Part shown: piece by piece, positions 27,102 to 34,635 of the stretch | Position numbering within the stretch: the first letter of the stretch is position 1 | How the letters are laid out: each line of letters opens with the position of its first letter | Assembly: GCA_002400415.1 (NCBI GenBank) | Contig: DGQP01000014.1 | Coordinates: forward strand, 186,001 to 250,000 | Source: Chitinophagaceae bacterium UBA4411 | Lineage (GTDB): Bacteria > Bacteroidota > Bacteroidia > Chitinophagales > Chitinophagaceae | Length of the DNA: 64,000 nucleotides | Direction of reading: 5' to 3' | Notes under the pieces: model-generated | The model's database searches: none | What the model was told of the DNA's origin: nothing | The model's input: only the letters and a program-made list of their open reading frames with translations | Program-made: the position numbers and the translations under genes

Positions 27102-27713
27102 ATGAACTCCGACGACAATACGGCAGTTAGCCTTCAAAGAAAAATAGAAGAGCTTCAACAGGAGAACGATTATCTGAAATCTCCTTTATACATGTTCGAG
27201 ATTTGTCAAATCATTAAAGGAGAATATGCTGTTTTATTAAATCCTCCCGAGTTTCCATTCACGACAACTAAAAGTCAAAAGTCTTGCACTTTTAGTATCA
27301 ATATCAATGACATAATCTGCATAATTTCTGACGGTAAGATTAAGTGGGTTTACTTTAAAGAACCACAATCAAGTATTGAGGGAATAAGACATGTTTCTGA
27401 CAGACTTAGCTATACTGGTAATCTTGAGGACTTTTGTTTGCAGTATGACAGACCCAAGGTTCATCTATGTCAAATATCAAGGTCGGTAGTCATTAACCTT
27501 TTCTATTATTATTTAGATCGAAGCCAAGTAAAGCTCATTGACTCAAAATTGTTCTCCAAGAAAGAGTGCGACAATTTAGCAATAAGTAAAAACTATGTCA
27601 AAGAGTTTACAACCAGAAAAGCAACTCTAAAAAGCATTATTTCGTTCCAAAATATCGACTTTCAAGGAAATTATATTTACGAATCTAACAAGCTAAATAA
27701 CTTTGAATATTAA
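27102..27713 (+). CDS. LytTR-type DNA-binding protein with N-terminal coiled coil (unit 2)
   Basis: A 203-residue protein. Residues 9-27 form a short coiled coil (LQRKIEELQQENDYLK). About 62-172 fits a LytTR DNA-binding domain: ININDIICIISDGKIKWVYF (first strands), HLCQISRSVVINL (family pattern F-x-R-I-H-R-S-Y-I-V-N-L) and VKLIDSKLFSKKECDNLAIS leading to a YVKEF end. No receiver or membrane domain is present, so the signal input is unclear. The gene is AT-rich, starts 16 nt after hairpin site B, and is followed after 10 nt by a 35-residue peptide gene and a terminator, forming a compact two-gene unit. LytTR assignment rests on motif pattern only. Confidence 0.7.
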   Translation: MNSDDNTAVSLQRKIEELQQENDYLKSPLYMFEICQIIKGEYAVLLNPPEFPFTTTKSQKSCTFSININDIICIISDGKIKWVYFKEPQSSIEGIRHVSDRLSYTGNLEDFCLQYDRPKVHLCQISRSVVINLFYYYLDRSQVKLIDSKLFSKKECDNLAISKNYVKEFTTRKATLKSIISFQNIDFQGNYIYESNKLNNFEY

Positions 27714-27723
27714 ATTATTTTTT

Positions 27724-27831
27724 ATGCATACAATTTTTTTAAAAGGAAAGCCAATGATTCAGCTTCCAAGACCAAGTACTGTAAAAGGCAATCCAGGTGG
27801 ACCTGCTGGAAACAACCCTCCAAAAAAGTAA
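27724..27831 (+). CDS. 35-residue Gly/Pro/Asn-rich peptide (unit 2)
   Basis: An ATG frame of 35 residues begins MHTIFLKGKPMIQLPRPSTV and ends GGPAGNNPPKK. An internal Met (residue 11, 27754) would give 25 residues. The C-terminal half is nearly free of hydrophobic residues, strongly Gly/Pro/Asn and basic. It starts 10 nt after the LytTR gene stop and ends 5 nt before a rho-independent terminator, which argues for a real translated gene rather than chance. It could be a signal, effector or precursor peptide. No leader cleavage site or modification enzyme is visible. Confidence 0.5.
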   Translation: MHTIFLKGKPMIQLPRPSTVKGNPGGPAGNNPPKK

Positions 27832-27835
27832 ACTA

Positions 27836-27870
27836 TTAAGTGGGGACACAAAAGTCTCCACTTAATTTTT
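27836..27870 (+). terminator. Rho-independent terminator after the LytTR/peptide unit
   Basis: A stem of 12 pairs with one G-U wobble (TTAAGTGGGGAC, 27836-27847, with GTCTCCACTTAA, 27854-27865), 6-nt loop, then TTTTT (27866-27870). Confidence 0.85.
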
Positions 27871-27894
27871 ATTTATTTGACCTCACCCAAAAAC

Positions 27895-28095
27895 GGCTAC
27901 TAACAGGGAGTTTGATGCTATGCTGGCAGACGAATATATTCTCAGCTTCATATCGCTATCAGCCCATATCCAGCCGACGGAATTCTATCAGCTTTTGTTG
28001 TTATCTTCATCATCAGTTTTTCAATCGGCTGCGGCTCCGGGCTAGACATTATAAAATACCAGCACAGCAGCAAGCTCTGACCGTTGTACGTAACC
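27895..28095. repeat. Cassette-type hairpin site C
   Basis: Left arm GTTTGATGCTATGCTGG (27910-27926) pairs with 28059-28075 at 14 of 17 positions. The left core GGCTACTAACA (27895-27905) and right core GTTGTACGTAACC (28083-28095) border it. The internal motif GACGAATATATTCTCAGC (27929-27946) lies 3 nt beyond the left arm, the same relative place as in site B (26917-26934, one change). The right core ends 4 nt before the next start codon. No coding frame fits. Confidence 0.65.
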
Positions 28096-28098
28096 TTT

Positions 28099-28707
28099 AT
28101 GGGACTTGAAGCCTACCTTTTACGGATTAAATTTCAAACACCGACTACGGAAAACATAGCCATTGCATTGTTGGAAGAAGTGGGTATGCGTTACCTCAAA
28201 GACAAAAGTCTTCAGCAGACTAAAGACAGCTACGGTGACTTGTTTTTTGAACTACGTACCAGTAAGGGTTTGACAGAAGCAAAGATAACCACTTCTCCCG
28301 GCGACCCAACCGTGGACGAATTTTCGCTTCGGTTTTCCATTTTAAGTCCCAAGACCGTTGTTGAACAGACTTTTGAATTTCTTCAAAAACTAAACGAAAT
28401 CTCAAGGATTGATGTATTTGACACTGAAATCAGAAACCACATTTTGCGCCGGCTACGGCAAACTGGAAAGGTTGACCGAAACTTTGAAGGTCTTGATGAT
28501 AAAGATGATGAAGCAATAGATAAGCTTTGCTTCATTGCGTTGGATGCTGACGATTTCAAGCGCAACGAACTTGACATTATGAAAAGACAAACAGTATTGG
28601 ATAACACAAAAGGTGAAATTATTGAAGGCGGCAGCGCAACAATTAACTTCATAGAAAAGAAAGGTATGTTTGAGCGGTTTTTGGGATGGATCAAAAAAGA
28701 ATTGTAA
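28099..28707 (+). CDS. Hypothetical soluble protein in cassette-like unit 3
   Basis: A 202-residue protein without signal or membrane segment. The start ATG at 28099 (MGLEAYLLRIKF) is preferred to an upstream one because it falls directly after the site C core. Sequence alternates strands and helices (EAYLLRIKFQTPTTENIAIA, FSLRFSILSPKTVVEQTFEF) and ends in a basic tail (FLGWIKKEL). No family recognised. It is flanked by GTTGTACGTAACC (28083-28095) and its inverse GACTACGTACAAC (28727-28739). Confidence 0.7.
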   Translation: MGLEAYLLRIKFQTPTTENIAIALLEEVGMRYLKDKSLQQTKDSYGDLFFELRTSKGLTEAKITTSPGDPTVDEFSLRFSILSPKTVVEQTFEFLQKLNEISRIDVFDTEIRNHILRRLRQTGKVDRNFEGLDDKDDEAIDKLCFIALDADDFKRNELDIMKRQTVLDNTKGEIIEGGSATINFIEKKGMFERFLGWIKKEL

Positions 28708-28726
28708 GAGTATTCAACGACAATAA

Positions 28727-28739
28727 GACTACGTACAAC
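28727..28739. repeat. Half site D (inverted core after unit 3)
   Basis: GACTACGTACAAC is the inverse of the site C right core except for the last two bases (GAC instead of GGTT). It begins 19 nt after the stop of the unit 3 gene. Unlike sites B and C, no matching right half is seen; a duplicated segment follows instead. Confidence 0.55.
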
Positions 28740-28750
28740 ATTCAGTTTTG

Positions 28751-28980
28751 CTCCTCTGCCTTGGTTCGTACCCGGCTAAGCTGGATGGTTCAAAAAATGA
28801 CTTATAATTTGCGTCGTTGGCACAGCCGACTCGCTGTCTGATGACACGTAGATTTTAAATCTTCCCTCCTCTGCCTTGGTTCGTGTCTCACGAACCGGAA
28901 TTATCAGTGTTTAAAAGGATATAGTATATGAGACACAAACAGCGGCTAAACAGAATGGTTCAAAAAATGACTTATAATTT
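28751..28980 (+). repeat. Partial tandem duplication upstream of 28986
   Basis: CTCCTCTGCCTTGGTTCGT occurs at 28751-28769 and 28866-28884. A 37-nt segment (28774-28810, beginning GGCTAA, ending ATGACTTATAATTT) recurs at 28944-28980 with 3 mismatches. After the first copy comes GCGTCGTT, which is found inside the gene behind the second copy (29030-29037), so the first copy may be a deleted remnant of that gene's 5' end. Confidence 0.7.
28819..28869 (+). repeat. 51-nt REP-like repeat, copy 1
   Basis: Begins GGCACAGCCGACTCGCTG and ends AAATCTTCCCTCC; matches 29809-29859 at 45 of 51 positions. It lies between genes here. Confidence 0.7.
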
Positions 28981-28985
28981 AATAA

Positions 28986-29375
28986 GTGAACACAACAAAA
29001 AAATATAAAGATTCTTTGCTTTCTATACTTTGCGTCGTTAGTTGGCTTGTCTTAGTTTTTCGGATTTTTAAGTCAGCTAAAGGCGAAAGGGTTATAGAGG
29101 ATTTTATTTTGACCTTTTTAATAACTACCAGCGTCGGAATAGTTGGCGGGATTATACTCATTTTTATTGCGATGCTAAAAAGAAGAGAGCTAAAATACAG
29201 TTTCACCTACAATCTTTTTGGAACTTTTAATATCATCATAGGTATATCAGGCTTGGCACTGTTTGCTTCAGGAATAGCTCCATCGCCATATATTGTAAGT
29301 GCCTGTATTGGAATCGGGATAGTAATATATAATGATATTTATCGCGAAAAGTCAATACCACCTTCCAAACAATAG
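28986..29375 (+). CDS. Small hypothetical membrane protein
   Basis: A 129-residue protein with about four hydrophobic segments (10-27, 42-62, 77-96, 101-116) and a short basic N-terminus (MNTTKKYKDSLL, GTG start at 28986). No family recognised. AT-rich like the units before it. A truncated duplicate of its upstream sequence lies at 28774-28818. Confidence 0.6.
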   Translation: MNTTKKYKDSLLSILCVVSWLVLVFRIFKSAKGERVIEDFILTFLITTSVGIVGGIILIFIAMLKRRELKYSFTYNLFGTFNIIIGISGLALFASGIAPSPYIVSACIGIGIVIYNDIYREKSIPPSKQ

Positions 29376-29397
29376 AACATTTTACCCGTTATTGGTG

Positions 29398-29417
29398 CCT
29401 GCCTGCCGGCAGGCAGG
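29398..29417. repeat. 20-bp perfect palindrome
   Basis: CCTGCCTGCCGGCAGGCAGG between two hypothetical genes. Its core CTGCCGGCAG recurs at 32275-32284 in another intergenic stretch. It looks like a short REP-type element; with no loop and no T run it is not a standard terminator. Confidence 0.65.
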
Positions 29418-29487
29418 TTTCTCTCCAACAACTGAATTAAAAGATAGCCAGCCATATAAAAAGACAATAGTTCTATAATCAAGCCGA

Positions 29488-29847
29488 ATGGAACAAACAA
29501 TGATAAATAATCCTAATCTTGAACGACTTTACTTGCTTCTTGACAAAGCCGAGGAATTGGCTGGACAGTTTACAGGAGGGTATTCAGATCACTTTTTCTC
29601 GGCACAGGAGTTTCATAAAGCCCTTGCTGAAAGTATTGCAAAACTCAAGTCGGGGGATACAGATCAACTAAATTATTTGTGGCTGTGGTTTGCACCAACT
29701 TATGACTGGGATGACTTCATTCATCATGACGGAGAAGACTTAGCCAATGAAATATTTCCCCTTTTAACAAACTTGAGAAAGGATTTGAATTTATTCCCAG
29801 GCGAGTCTGGCACAGCCGATTCGCCGTCTGATGATACGAAGGTTTAA
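29488..29847 (+). CDS. Small acidic hypothetical protein ending inside a repeat
   Basis: A 119-residue acidic cytosolic protein: NPNLERLYLLLDKAEELAGQ, then a Trp-rich LNYLWLWFAPTYDWDDFIHH and EIFPLLTNLRKDL. Its last 12 codons (SGTADSPSDDTKV) are read from the 51-nt REP-like repeat, so the native C-terminus was probably altered by repeat insertion. Size and WDDF pattern are like small immunity-type proteins, but I cannot support that. Confidence 0.6.
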   Translation: MEQTMINNPNLERLYLLLDKAEELAGQFTGGYSDHFFSAQEFHKALAESIAKLKSGDTDQLNYLWLWFAPTYDWDDFIHHDGEDLANEIFPLLTNLRKDLNLFPGESGTADSPSDDTKV

Positions 29848-29859
29848 AATCTTCCCTCC
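29809..29859 (+). repeat. 51-nt REP-like repeat, copy 2
   Basis: Begins GGCACAGCCGATTCGCCG; 45 of 51 positions match 28819-28869. It overlaps the 3' end and stop codon of the preceding CDS. Confidence 0.7.
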
Positions 29860-29907
29860 GTCCGGCTCCCCGCCCCAAAATATTATCTTTGCAAAAAATT
29901 TCCCTCA

Positions 29908-30516
29908 ATGGAGTTATACCAGAAAATTGTGAACGCAAGAAAGCAAAAAGGGCTTACACAGGAGCAGTTAGCAGATTTATCAAAAGTAACAGTCCGCACA
30001 ATTCAGCGTATTGAAAATGGCGCAGGCACCCCGAGGGCCTATACATTGAAAATGATAGCAACCGCCCTGGAGTTAAATTTTGAAGAACTTGTGGCAACTG
30101 CCGGCGCTGATGACAGCTTAACCCATCCCGGAAATAAACGTATACTTCCTGACTACGGAGAGAGCAAACATTTCCTCCGGGTTCTTTGCCTTTCCTGCTT
30201 CAGCTACCTGGTGGTTCCTTTTATACATTTTTTAATCCCAAACCACCTCCTGAAAAAATCAAATGAAACAGATCCGGCCATCATTGCATTTGCAAAAAAA
30301 ACGATCCGTATTCAGCTATATTGGAAAATTTCCCTCTGGTTGCTGATGTTCGGCACATTAGCTTATAATTTGATAATGGCTGCTTATTTTCAGAAATCTT
30401 ACCTGCTGAATTACCTTGTGCCCTTTTTTATAATGTATTTTCTCAATGCCATTATTATTTCAACCAGTCTTGTACGCATCAGAAAGATGGACAGCATTGT
30501 TAAGCCATCCTGCTAA
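29908..30516 (+). CDS. XRE-family regulator with C-terminal membrane domain
   Basis: A 202-residue protein. Residues 4-60 are a helix-turn-helix of the Cro/C1 type (RKQKGLTQEQLADLSKVTVR, TIQRIENGAGTPRAYTLKMI). The C-terminal half has about three membrane segments (about 90-112, 145-165, 172-195). Membrane-tethered XRE proteins of this layout are common in Bacteroidota; targets are unknown. TATCTTTG (29884-29891) may be its -7 element. Confidence 0.85.
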   Translation: MELYQKIVNARKQKGLTQEQLADLSKVTVRTIQRIENGAGTPRAYTLKMIATALELNFEELVATAGADDSLTHPGNKRILPDYGESKHFLRVLCLSCFSYLVVPFIHFLIPNHLLKKSNETDPAIIAFAKKTIRIQLYWKISLWLLMFGTLAYNLIMAAYFQKSYLLNYLVPFFIMYFLNAIIISTSLVRIRKMDSIVKPSC

Positions 30517-30621
30517 CCAGTTGATTATTAGTAAATTTCAGGTGAAAGTCGGGTAAATGTCGGGTAACATACGGATGGAAGAGTGACAGGCTGGTTTAGT
30601 TTTGCATCTAAACAAAAGAAG

Positions 30622-31608
30622 ATGATGCAACTACAATTCAGATGTTTCAAAATCAGTGTGGTCCTTATTGCTTTAGCTGTTTTGCTGGGCAATGCAGCTA
30701 AAGCACAACCTGCTTTCACTACCCCGGAAAACTATTTGGTGCTACCTGCAAAAACCCACTCGGTACGGTTTTACTGGCAGGGAGATACTATAAATGCTGA
30801 GTGGGAACAATATACGGCCCTTCTTTTACCTGTAAAACTCAAAAACTGCCCGAAACAATTTTTTATGCAATTTGATCTGGGGTCTCCCTATTCCTTATTT
30901 TATAAAAATAAGCTGGCAGAAATTCAGGTAAAATATCCCAAAGCCATACAGTTAGATGAGTCCGCTGATTCGCTGGCAAACTTCTCCTTTAAAATTGACA
31001 AAATGCCTCTTTTTGCAAAACAAATAGCGGTAAAACAATTTGGTAATTCAGACATAAACCGGGCAGATAAAAACAGTATTGAAATTATCGGGACCATTGG
31101 TGCGGACTTCGTTGACGGAAAAATTGTCATCATTGACTATCCCAAAAAACAAATAACCCTTTCACAAACAATTCCGGCAAAACTGAAACCCGGGCTTTCA
31201 CTAACGGATTTTATGTATGTACAAAGAAGAATACTGTTACCGGCAAAAGTAAGCGGCAAACAAACAATACTTTACTTTGACAGCGGCTCCAGCATGTACG
31301 AACTCCTGACAGACAAGAAAACGGCGCAATCCCTTGCAGTTGCGGAGGGTGAATTTACCCGGAGTAAAGTCGGATCCTGGAACAACTATTTAATTGCCAA
31401 TACCGCGGTTACCAGGGACAGTATAGAAATAAGCAATACTAAAATTGCAATCCGTAAAGTTACTTTTATCGAAGGCACCAGTAGTTCACAGGCTGAGCAA
31501 ATGATGAAAATGGGAATTGGCGGTATGACAGGCAACAAACTTTTCCTGGATTATAAACTGATTCTTGACACAAAGGAAAAAAAGTTCGGGTTAATCCGTT
31601 CAAAGTGA
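30622..31608 (+). CDS. Exported protein resembling a retropepsin-like aspartic protease
   Basis: A 328-residue protein with a signal peptide (MMQLQFRCFKISVVLIALAV, Ala-rich end at about 28). Two DxGS motifs are present: DLGS (85-88) and DSGS (220-223), with ADFVDGKIVIIDYPKKQITL (about 161-180) between them, a pattern typical of two-domain aspartic-protease-like proteins. The first motif has Leu where Thr or Ser is expected, so catalysis is doubtful. ATG 30622 is preferred over an earlier frame start because it opens the signal peptide. TAGTTTTG at 30594-30601 is a possible -7 element. Confidence 0.6.
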   Translation: MMQLQFRCFKISVVLIALAVLLGNAAKAQPAFTTPENYLVLPAKTHSVRFYWQGDTINAEWEQYTALLLPVKLKNCPKQFFMQFDLGSPYSLFYKNKLAEIQVKYPKAIQLDESADSLANFSFKIDKMPLFAKQIAVKQFGNSDINRADKNSIEIIGTIGADFVDGKIVIIDYPKKQITLSQTIPAKLKPGLSLTDFMYVQRRILLPAKVSGKQTILYFDSGSSMYELLTDKKTAQSLAVAEGEFTRSKVGSWNNYLIANTAVTRDSIEISNTKIAIRKVTFIEGTSSSQAEQMMKMGIGGMTGNKLFLDYKLILDTKEKKFGLIRSK

Positions 31609-31715
31609 GGTGGCAGGCTATTTAGTATATTTATGAACCGGAGCCATTCCATAAACAATTTAATTGTAAAGAATAGCAGGAGACAAATAAAATTCGTTTA
31701 ATAAAATACAGGCAA

Positions 31716-32186
31716 ATGAAATTATTTTATTTATTGACCTGTGCTTTTTCTATAACGTTCAGCCAGGGCAGCCCTGGTACAAAAATTCCAATACGCTGGC
31801 TTGACAATATACCCGGTGATTTTTCATTTTCAAAACACAAATCACTTCTTTGCGAAGCGTGGTGTTATGAATGGAGCGGAACAGATGAAATCATTGTTAA
31901 ACAAAAAACGAAAGACACCGTTGTTTGCGAGACAACGATGCACGAAGCAACTCATTGCAGCCTTCACCTGGTCATTACAGGCGACTCCTGTTCCCCAACA
32001 ATCAACCTGTTAAGTATAACCCCGGGTGGGAATAGGACCTATTACTATAAAGCAGGCTTTATAACAATTGACAAAAAACTATGGGATAAAAAAATAATGA
32101 AAGCTGCATTCTCATTCGATTTCATCAACGAGGAAGGCGAAAGAAGAATATTCTGGAAAGGAAAGATATATGCTAAAATGAAATGA
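31716..32186 (+). CDS. Small exported hypothetical protein
   Basis: A 156-residue protein with a short signal peptide (MKLFYLLTCAFSITFSQGSP) and a beta-rich body with five Cys (around residues 46-92), possibly disulfide-bonded. No family recognised. Confidence 0.6.
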   Translation: MKLFYLLTCAFSITFSQGSPGTKIPIRWLDNIPGDFSFSKHKSLLCEAWCYEWSGTDEIIVKQKTKDTVVCETTMHEATHCSLHLVITGDSCSPTINLLSITPGGNRTYYYKAGFITIDKKLWDKKIMKAAFSFDFINEEGERRIFWKGKIYAKMK

Positions 32187-32351
32187 AAACGACCGCTGGC
32201 AAAAGGCTTGCCGCAGAGATTCCGGCGACCTTATTTAATTGAATTTTCCCCGGCGATTTTTACTTCGATGTTGCCTGCCGGCAGTCTGGCTGGTTTCTTA
32301 CCAACGAGCAAACCCTGGCCCCCACTCCCTGCACTCAGTTTAAAAATAAAT

Positions 32352-32383
32352 TTTGCGAAACCGAATAGTTGCGCATATATTTG
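32352..32383 (+). promoter_or_regulatory. Perfect Bacteroidota promoter for the ArsR operon
   Basis: TTTG (32352-32355), 20-nt spacer, TATATTTG (32376-32383): an exact TTTG-N20-TAnnTTTG. It leaves a leader of about 30 nt to the ATG at 32419. Confidence 0.75.
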
Positions 32384-32418
32384 CAACCGAATGACTTCTT
32401 AAACTAAATTTTGAGACG

Positions 32419-32739
32419 ATGAGAAGGGATATCTTTCAGGCGATTGCCGACCCCACCCGCCGGGCTATCATTACCCTGATTGCCCTGCAGGCGATGACAC
32501 CCAATGCGATTGCCGAAAATTTCCACAGCACCCGGCAATCGGTTTCCAAGCACCTCCGCATCCTCACTGAATGCGAACTGGTGAAACAGGAACAGCGGGG
32601 ACGGGAAATTTATTACTCCCTTGAAATTGAAAAAATGAAAGAGATCGATAAGTGGTTAAACCAGTTCCGGAAAATCTGGGAAACCCGGTTTAACCAGCTT
32701 GATCATGTATTGTCAGCAATGAAAAAACAAAAAAGATGA
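32419..32739 (+). CDS. ArsR-family winged-helix repressor
   Basis: A 106-residue regulator: RRDIFQAIADPTRRAIITLI, then the recognition helix region NAIAENFHSTRQSVSKHLRI and the wing LVKQEQRGREIYYSLE. No metal-binding cysteines are visible. The stop overlaps the start of the following SRPBCC gene by 4 nt (ATGA), the usual ArsR/AHSA1 pairing. Confidence 0.92.
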   Translation: MRRDIFQAIADPTRRAIITLIALQAMTPNAIAENFHSTRQSVSKHLRILTECELVKQEQRGREIYYSLEIEKMKEIDKWLNQFRKIWETRFNQLDHVLSAMKKQKR

Positions 32740-33236
32740 GCAACCAACTCATGTTTGATTTCAGGGTAGACAAATCCGCCAAAACAGTATTCATCACCCG
32801 GGAATTTGATGCCGGTATTGAGCTGGTATGGGATGCTTTTACCAAAGCAGAATTGCTGGATCAGTGGGTGGCGCCCAAACCCTGGACATCCAGAACCAAA
32901 TACATGGATTTCAGGGTGGGTGGCAAACGGTTTTATGCCATGGTAAGTCCCGAAGGGTTGGAACGCTGGGCAATCCAGGAATACAAATCCATCAGCCCGA
33001 AAACCAATTTCAAACTATTTAATGCCTTTGCAGATAAAGACGAAAATCCTGAATTGCCGGGTTCCGACTGGGATTACACGTTTAGCGAACAAAACGGAAG
33101 GACAATAGTCAGCATTACCATTTATAATGAATCGCTTACCCGGCTGGAGAAGATGATCGAAATGGGCTTCACAGAAGGATTTAAAATGTCGGTGCTCAAT
33201 CTGGAAAACCTGCTGGCAACTTTATCCGGGAAATAA
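32736..33236 (+). CDS. SRPBCC/AHSA1-domain protein
   Basis: A 166-residue hydrophobic-ligand-binding START-like protein: FITREFDAGIELVWDAFTKA, LLDQWVAPKPW and the C-terminal amphipathic helix GFTEGFKMSVLNLENLL. It is translationally coupled to the ArsR gene, which probably controls it. Ligand unknown. Confidence 0.88.
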   Translation: MSNQLMFDFRVDKSAKTVFITREFDAGIELVWDAFTKAELLDQWVAPKPWTSRTKYMDFRVGGKRFYAMVSPEGLERWAIQEYKSISPKTNFKLFNAFADKDENPELPGSDWDYTFSEQNGRTIVSITIYNESLTRLEKMIEMGFTEGFKMSVLNLENLLATLSGK

Positions 33237-33273
33237 GTTTTTGCTATACTAAATAATACAAAAAATAAAAACG

Positions 33274-33705
33274 ATGGCACTTATCAATCCTCACATTAAT
33301 TTCAACGGGAATGCTGAAGAAGCATTTACTTTTTATCAATCTGTATTTGGTGGCGAGTTTGCAAAGATTATTCGTTTCAAAGACATCGCAGGTCCTGAAT
33401 TCCCGGTGGCCGAAAAAGAAGAGAATAAAATTATGCATATTGCTTTGCCCATTGGTGAAGGAAGTATGCTGATGGCAAATGATGTTCCTGAAATGATGGG
33501 AAGAACAAACGAAAACGAGAACAGGAGCAAAATTGTAATCAGTGCAGAGAGTAAAGAAGAAGCGGATAAATTATTTAACGGGCTTTCAGCAGGAGGACAA
33601 ATAGAAGGGCCTGTTGGTGATAGCCCCTGGGGTTCCTATTTTGGTTGTTTCAGGGACAAATACGGTATTGAATGGATAGTGGAATTTGACCCCAATCATA
33701 ATTGA
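33274..33705 (+). CDS. VOC-family (PhnB-like) protein
   Basis: A 143-residue protein of the glyoxalase/bleomycin-resistance fold in its PhnB-type form: INPHINFNGNAEEAFTFYQS at the N-terminus and DSPWGSYFGCFRDKYGIEWI at the C-terminus. PhnB-like proteins have no settled function. Follows the ArsR/SRPBCC pair by 37 nt. Confidence 0.88.
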   Translation: MALINPHINFNGNAEEAFTFYQSVFGGEFAKIIRFKDIAGPEFPVAEKEENKIMHIALPIGEGSMLMANDVPEMMGRTNENENRSKIVISAESKEEADKLFNGLSAGGQIEGPVGDSPWGSYFGCFRDKYGIEWIVEFDPNHN

Positions 33706-33745
33706 TAAAACCAATCTTACCAGCAAACCGGAGTTTATACCTATT

Positions 33746-34192
33746 ATGAATGTGCAGGAACAAATCAAACAATATATCAGCAGCCAGGCTGACCCCAAAC
33801 GCAGTGATATGCAAGCCCTGCACCGGCATATCCGCAACATGCTGCCGAAACCTGAATTGTGGTTCCTGGATGGCAAAGACAGTAAAGGAAAAACTGTTTC
33901 TAATCCCAATATCGGGTATGGATCTTACACCATAAAATATGCGGATGGAACAAGCCGGGAGTTTTACCAGGTTGGATTGAGCGCCAATACAACCGGCATC
34001 TCCGTTTACATCATGGGTATCCCGGACAAAACTTACTTAGCCCAAACCTATGGGAAAAAGCTGGGCAGGGCAACGGTGACCGGGTATTGCATCAAATTCA
34101 AAGCCCTGAAAGATATAAATATGGATGTACTTGAAGCGGCCATACGATATGGGATTGGAACTTCAAATCAAAAAAATGACCGGGCGGAATGA
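33746..34192 (+). CDS. DUF1801-like protein
   Basis: A 148-residue soluble protein with the layout of DUF1801/YdhG-like proteins: an N-terminal helical hairpin (QIKQYISSQADPKRSDMQAL) and a beta-sheet core (NIGYGSYTIKYADGTSREFY, SVYIMGI). The start at 33746 (MNVQEQIK) avoids overlap with the VOC gene; a longer frame is possible. Probably part of the ArsR-SRPBCC-VOC series. Confidence 0.7.
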   Translation: MNVQEQIKQYISSQADPKRSDMQALHRHIRNMLPKPELWFLDGKDSKGKTVSNPNIGYGSYTIKYADGTSREFYQVGLSANTTGISVYIMGIPDKTYLAQTYGKKLGRATVTGYCIKFKALKDINMDVLEAAIRYGIGTSNQKNDRAE

Positions 34193-34248
34193 CCCTGCTA
34201 AAAACAAACCAACTTTTACCAGTACTGTTCTCTTAAACCCGGATAGCT

Positions 34249-34635
34249 ATGCGTAAAAAACTGATTATTGCAGGTATCATCATTACCCTGGTTGTTTCAG
34301 CAGTTTATATGCTCTGGCAGGTATATGATCTTTCTGCCGATTATAATTATGCTTCCGCCAAAATGGATATTGCAAGCGGGCATGCCGGGTTGATTCATAT
34401 CGGGTCTCCAAAAGTCACATCCAGAGACAAGGAAATTGAACTGGTGGCAGCCCGTTATGGCTTTAAAAACATCTATGTTGAAAAGTTTACAAAAAAGCAG
34501 ACGGAAAAAGGAATCAGGGATTATAATGACCTTGTCGGCAGGTATCTGCAATTACGCAACGGAACTGACTGGAAAGCGAGGTATCAAAAAGAAGTGGACT
34601 CACTCAGCAGAATAGCTGAAACTCCGGGTAAATGA
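34249..34635 (+). CDS. Membrane-anchored hypothetical protein
   Basis: A 128-residue protein with an N-terminal membrane helix (residues 5-26) and a basic extracytoplasmic domain (VAARYGFKNIYVEKFTKKQT, then ARYQKEVDSLSRI). No firm family. Its stop overlaps the start of the RidA-like gene by 4 nt, so the two are coupled. Confidence 0.6.
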   Translation: MRKKLIIAGIIITLVVSAVYMLWQVYDLSADYNYASAKMDIASGHAGLIHIGSPKVTSRDKEIELVAARYGFKNIYVEKFTKKQTEKGIRDYNDLVGRYLQLRNGTDWKARYQKEVDSLSRIAETPGK

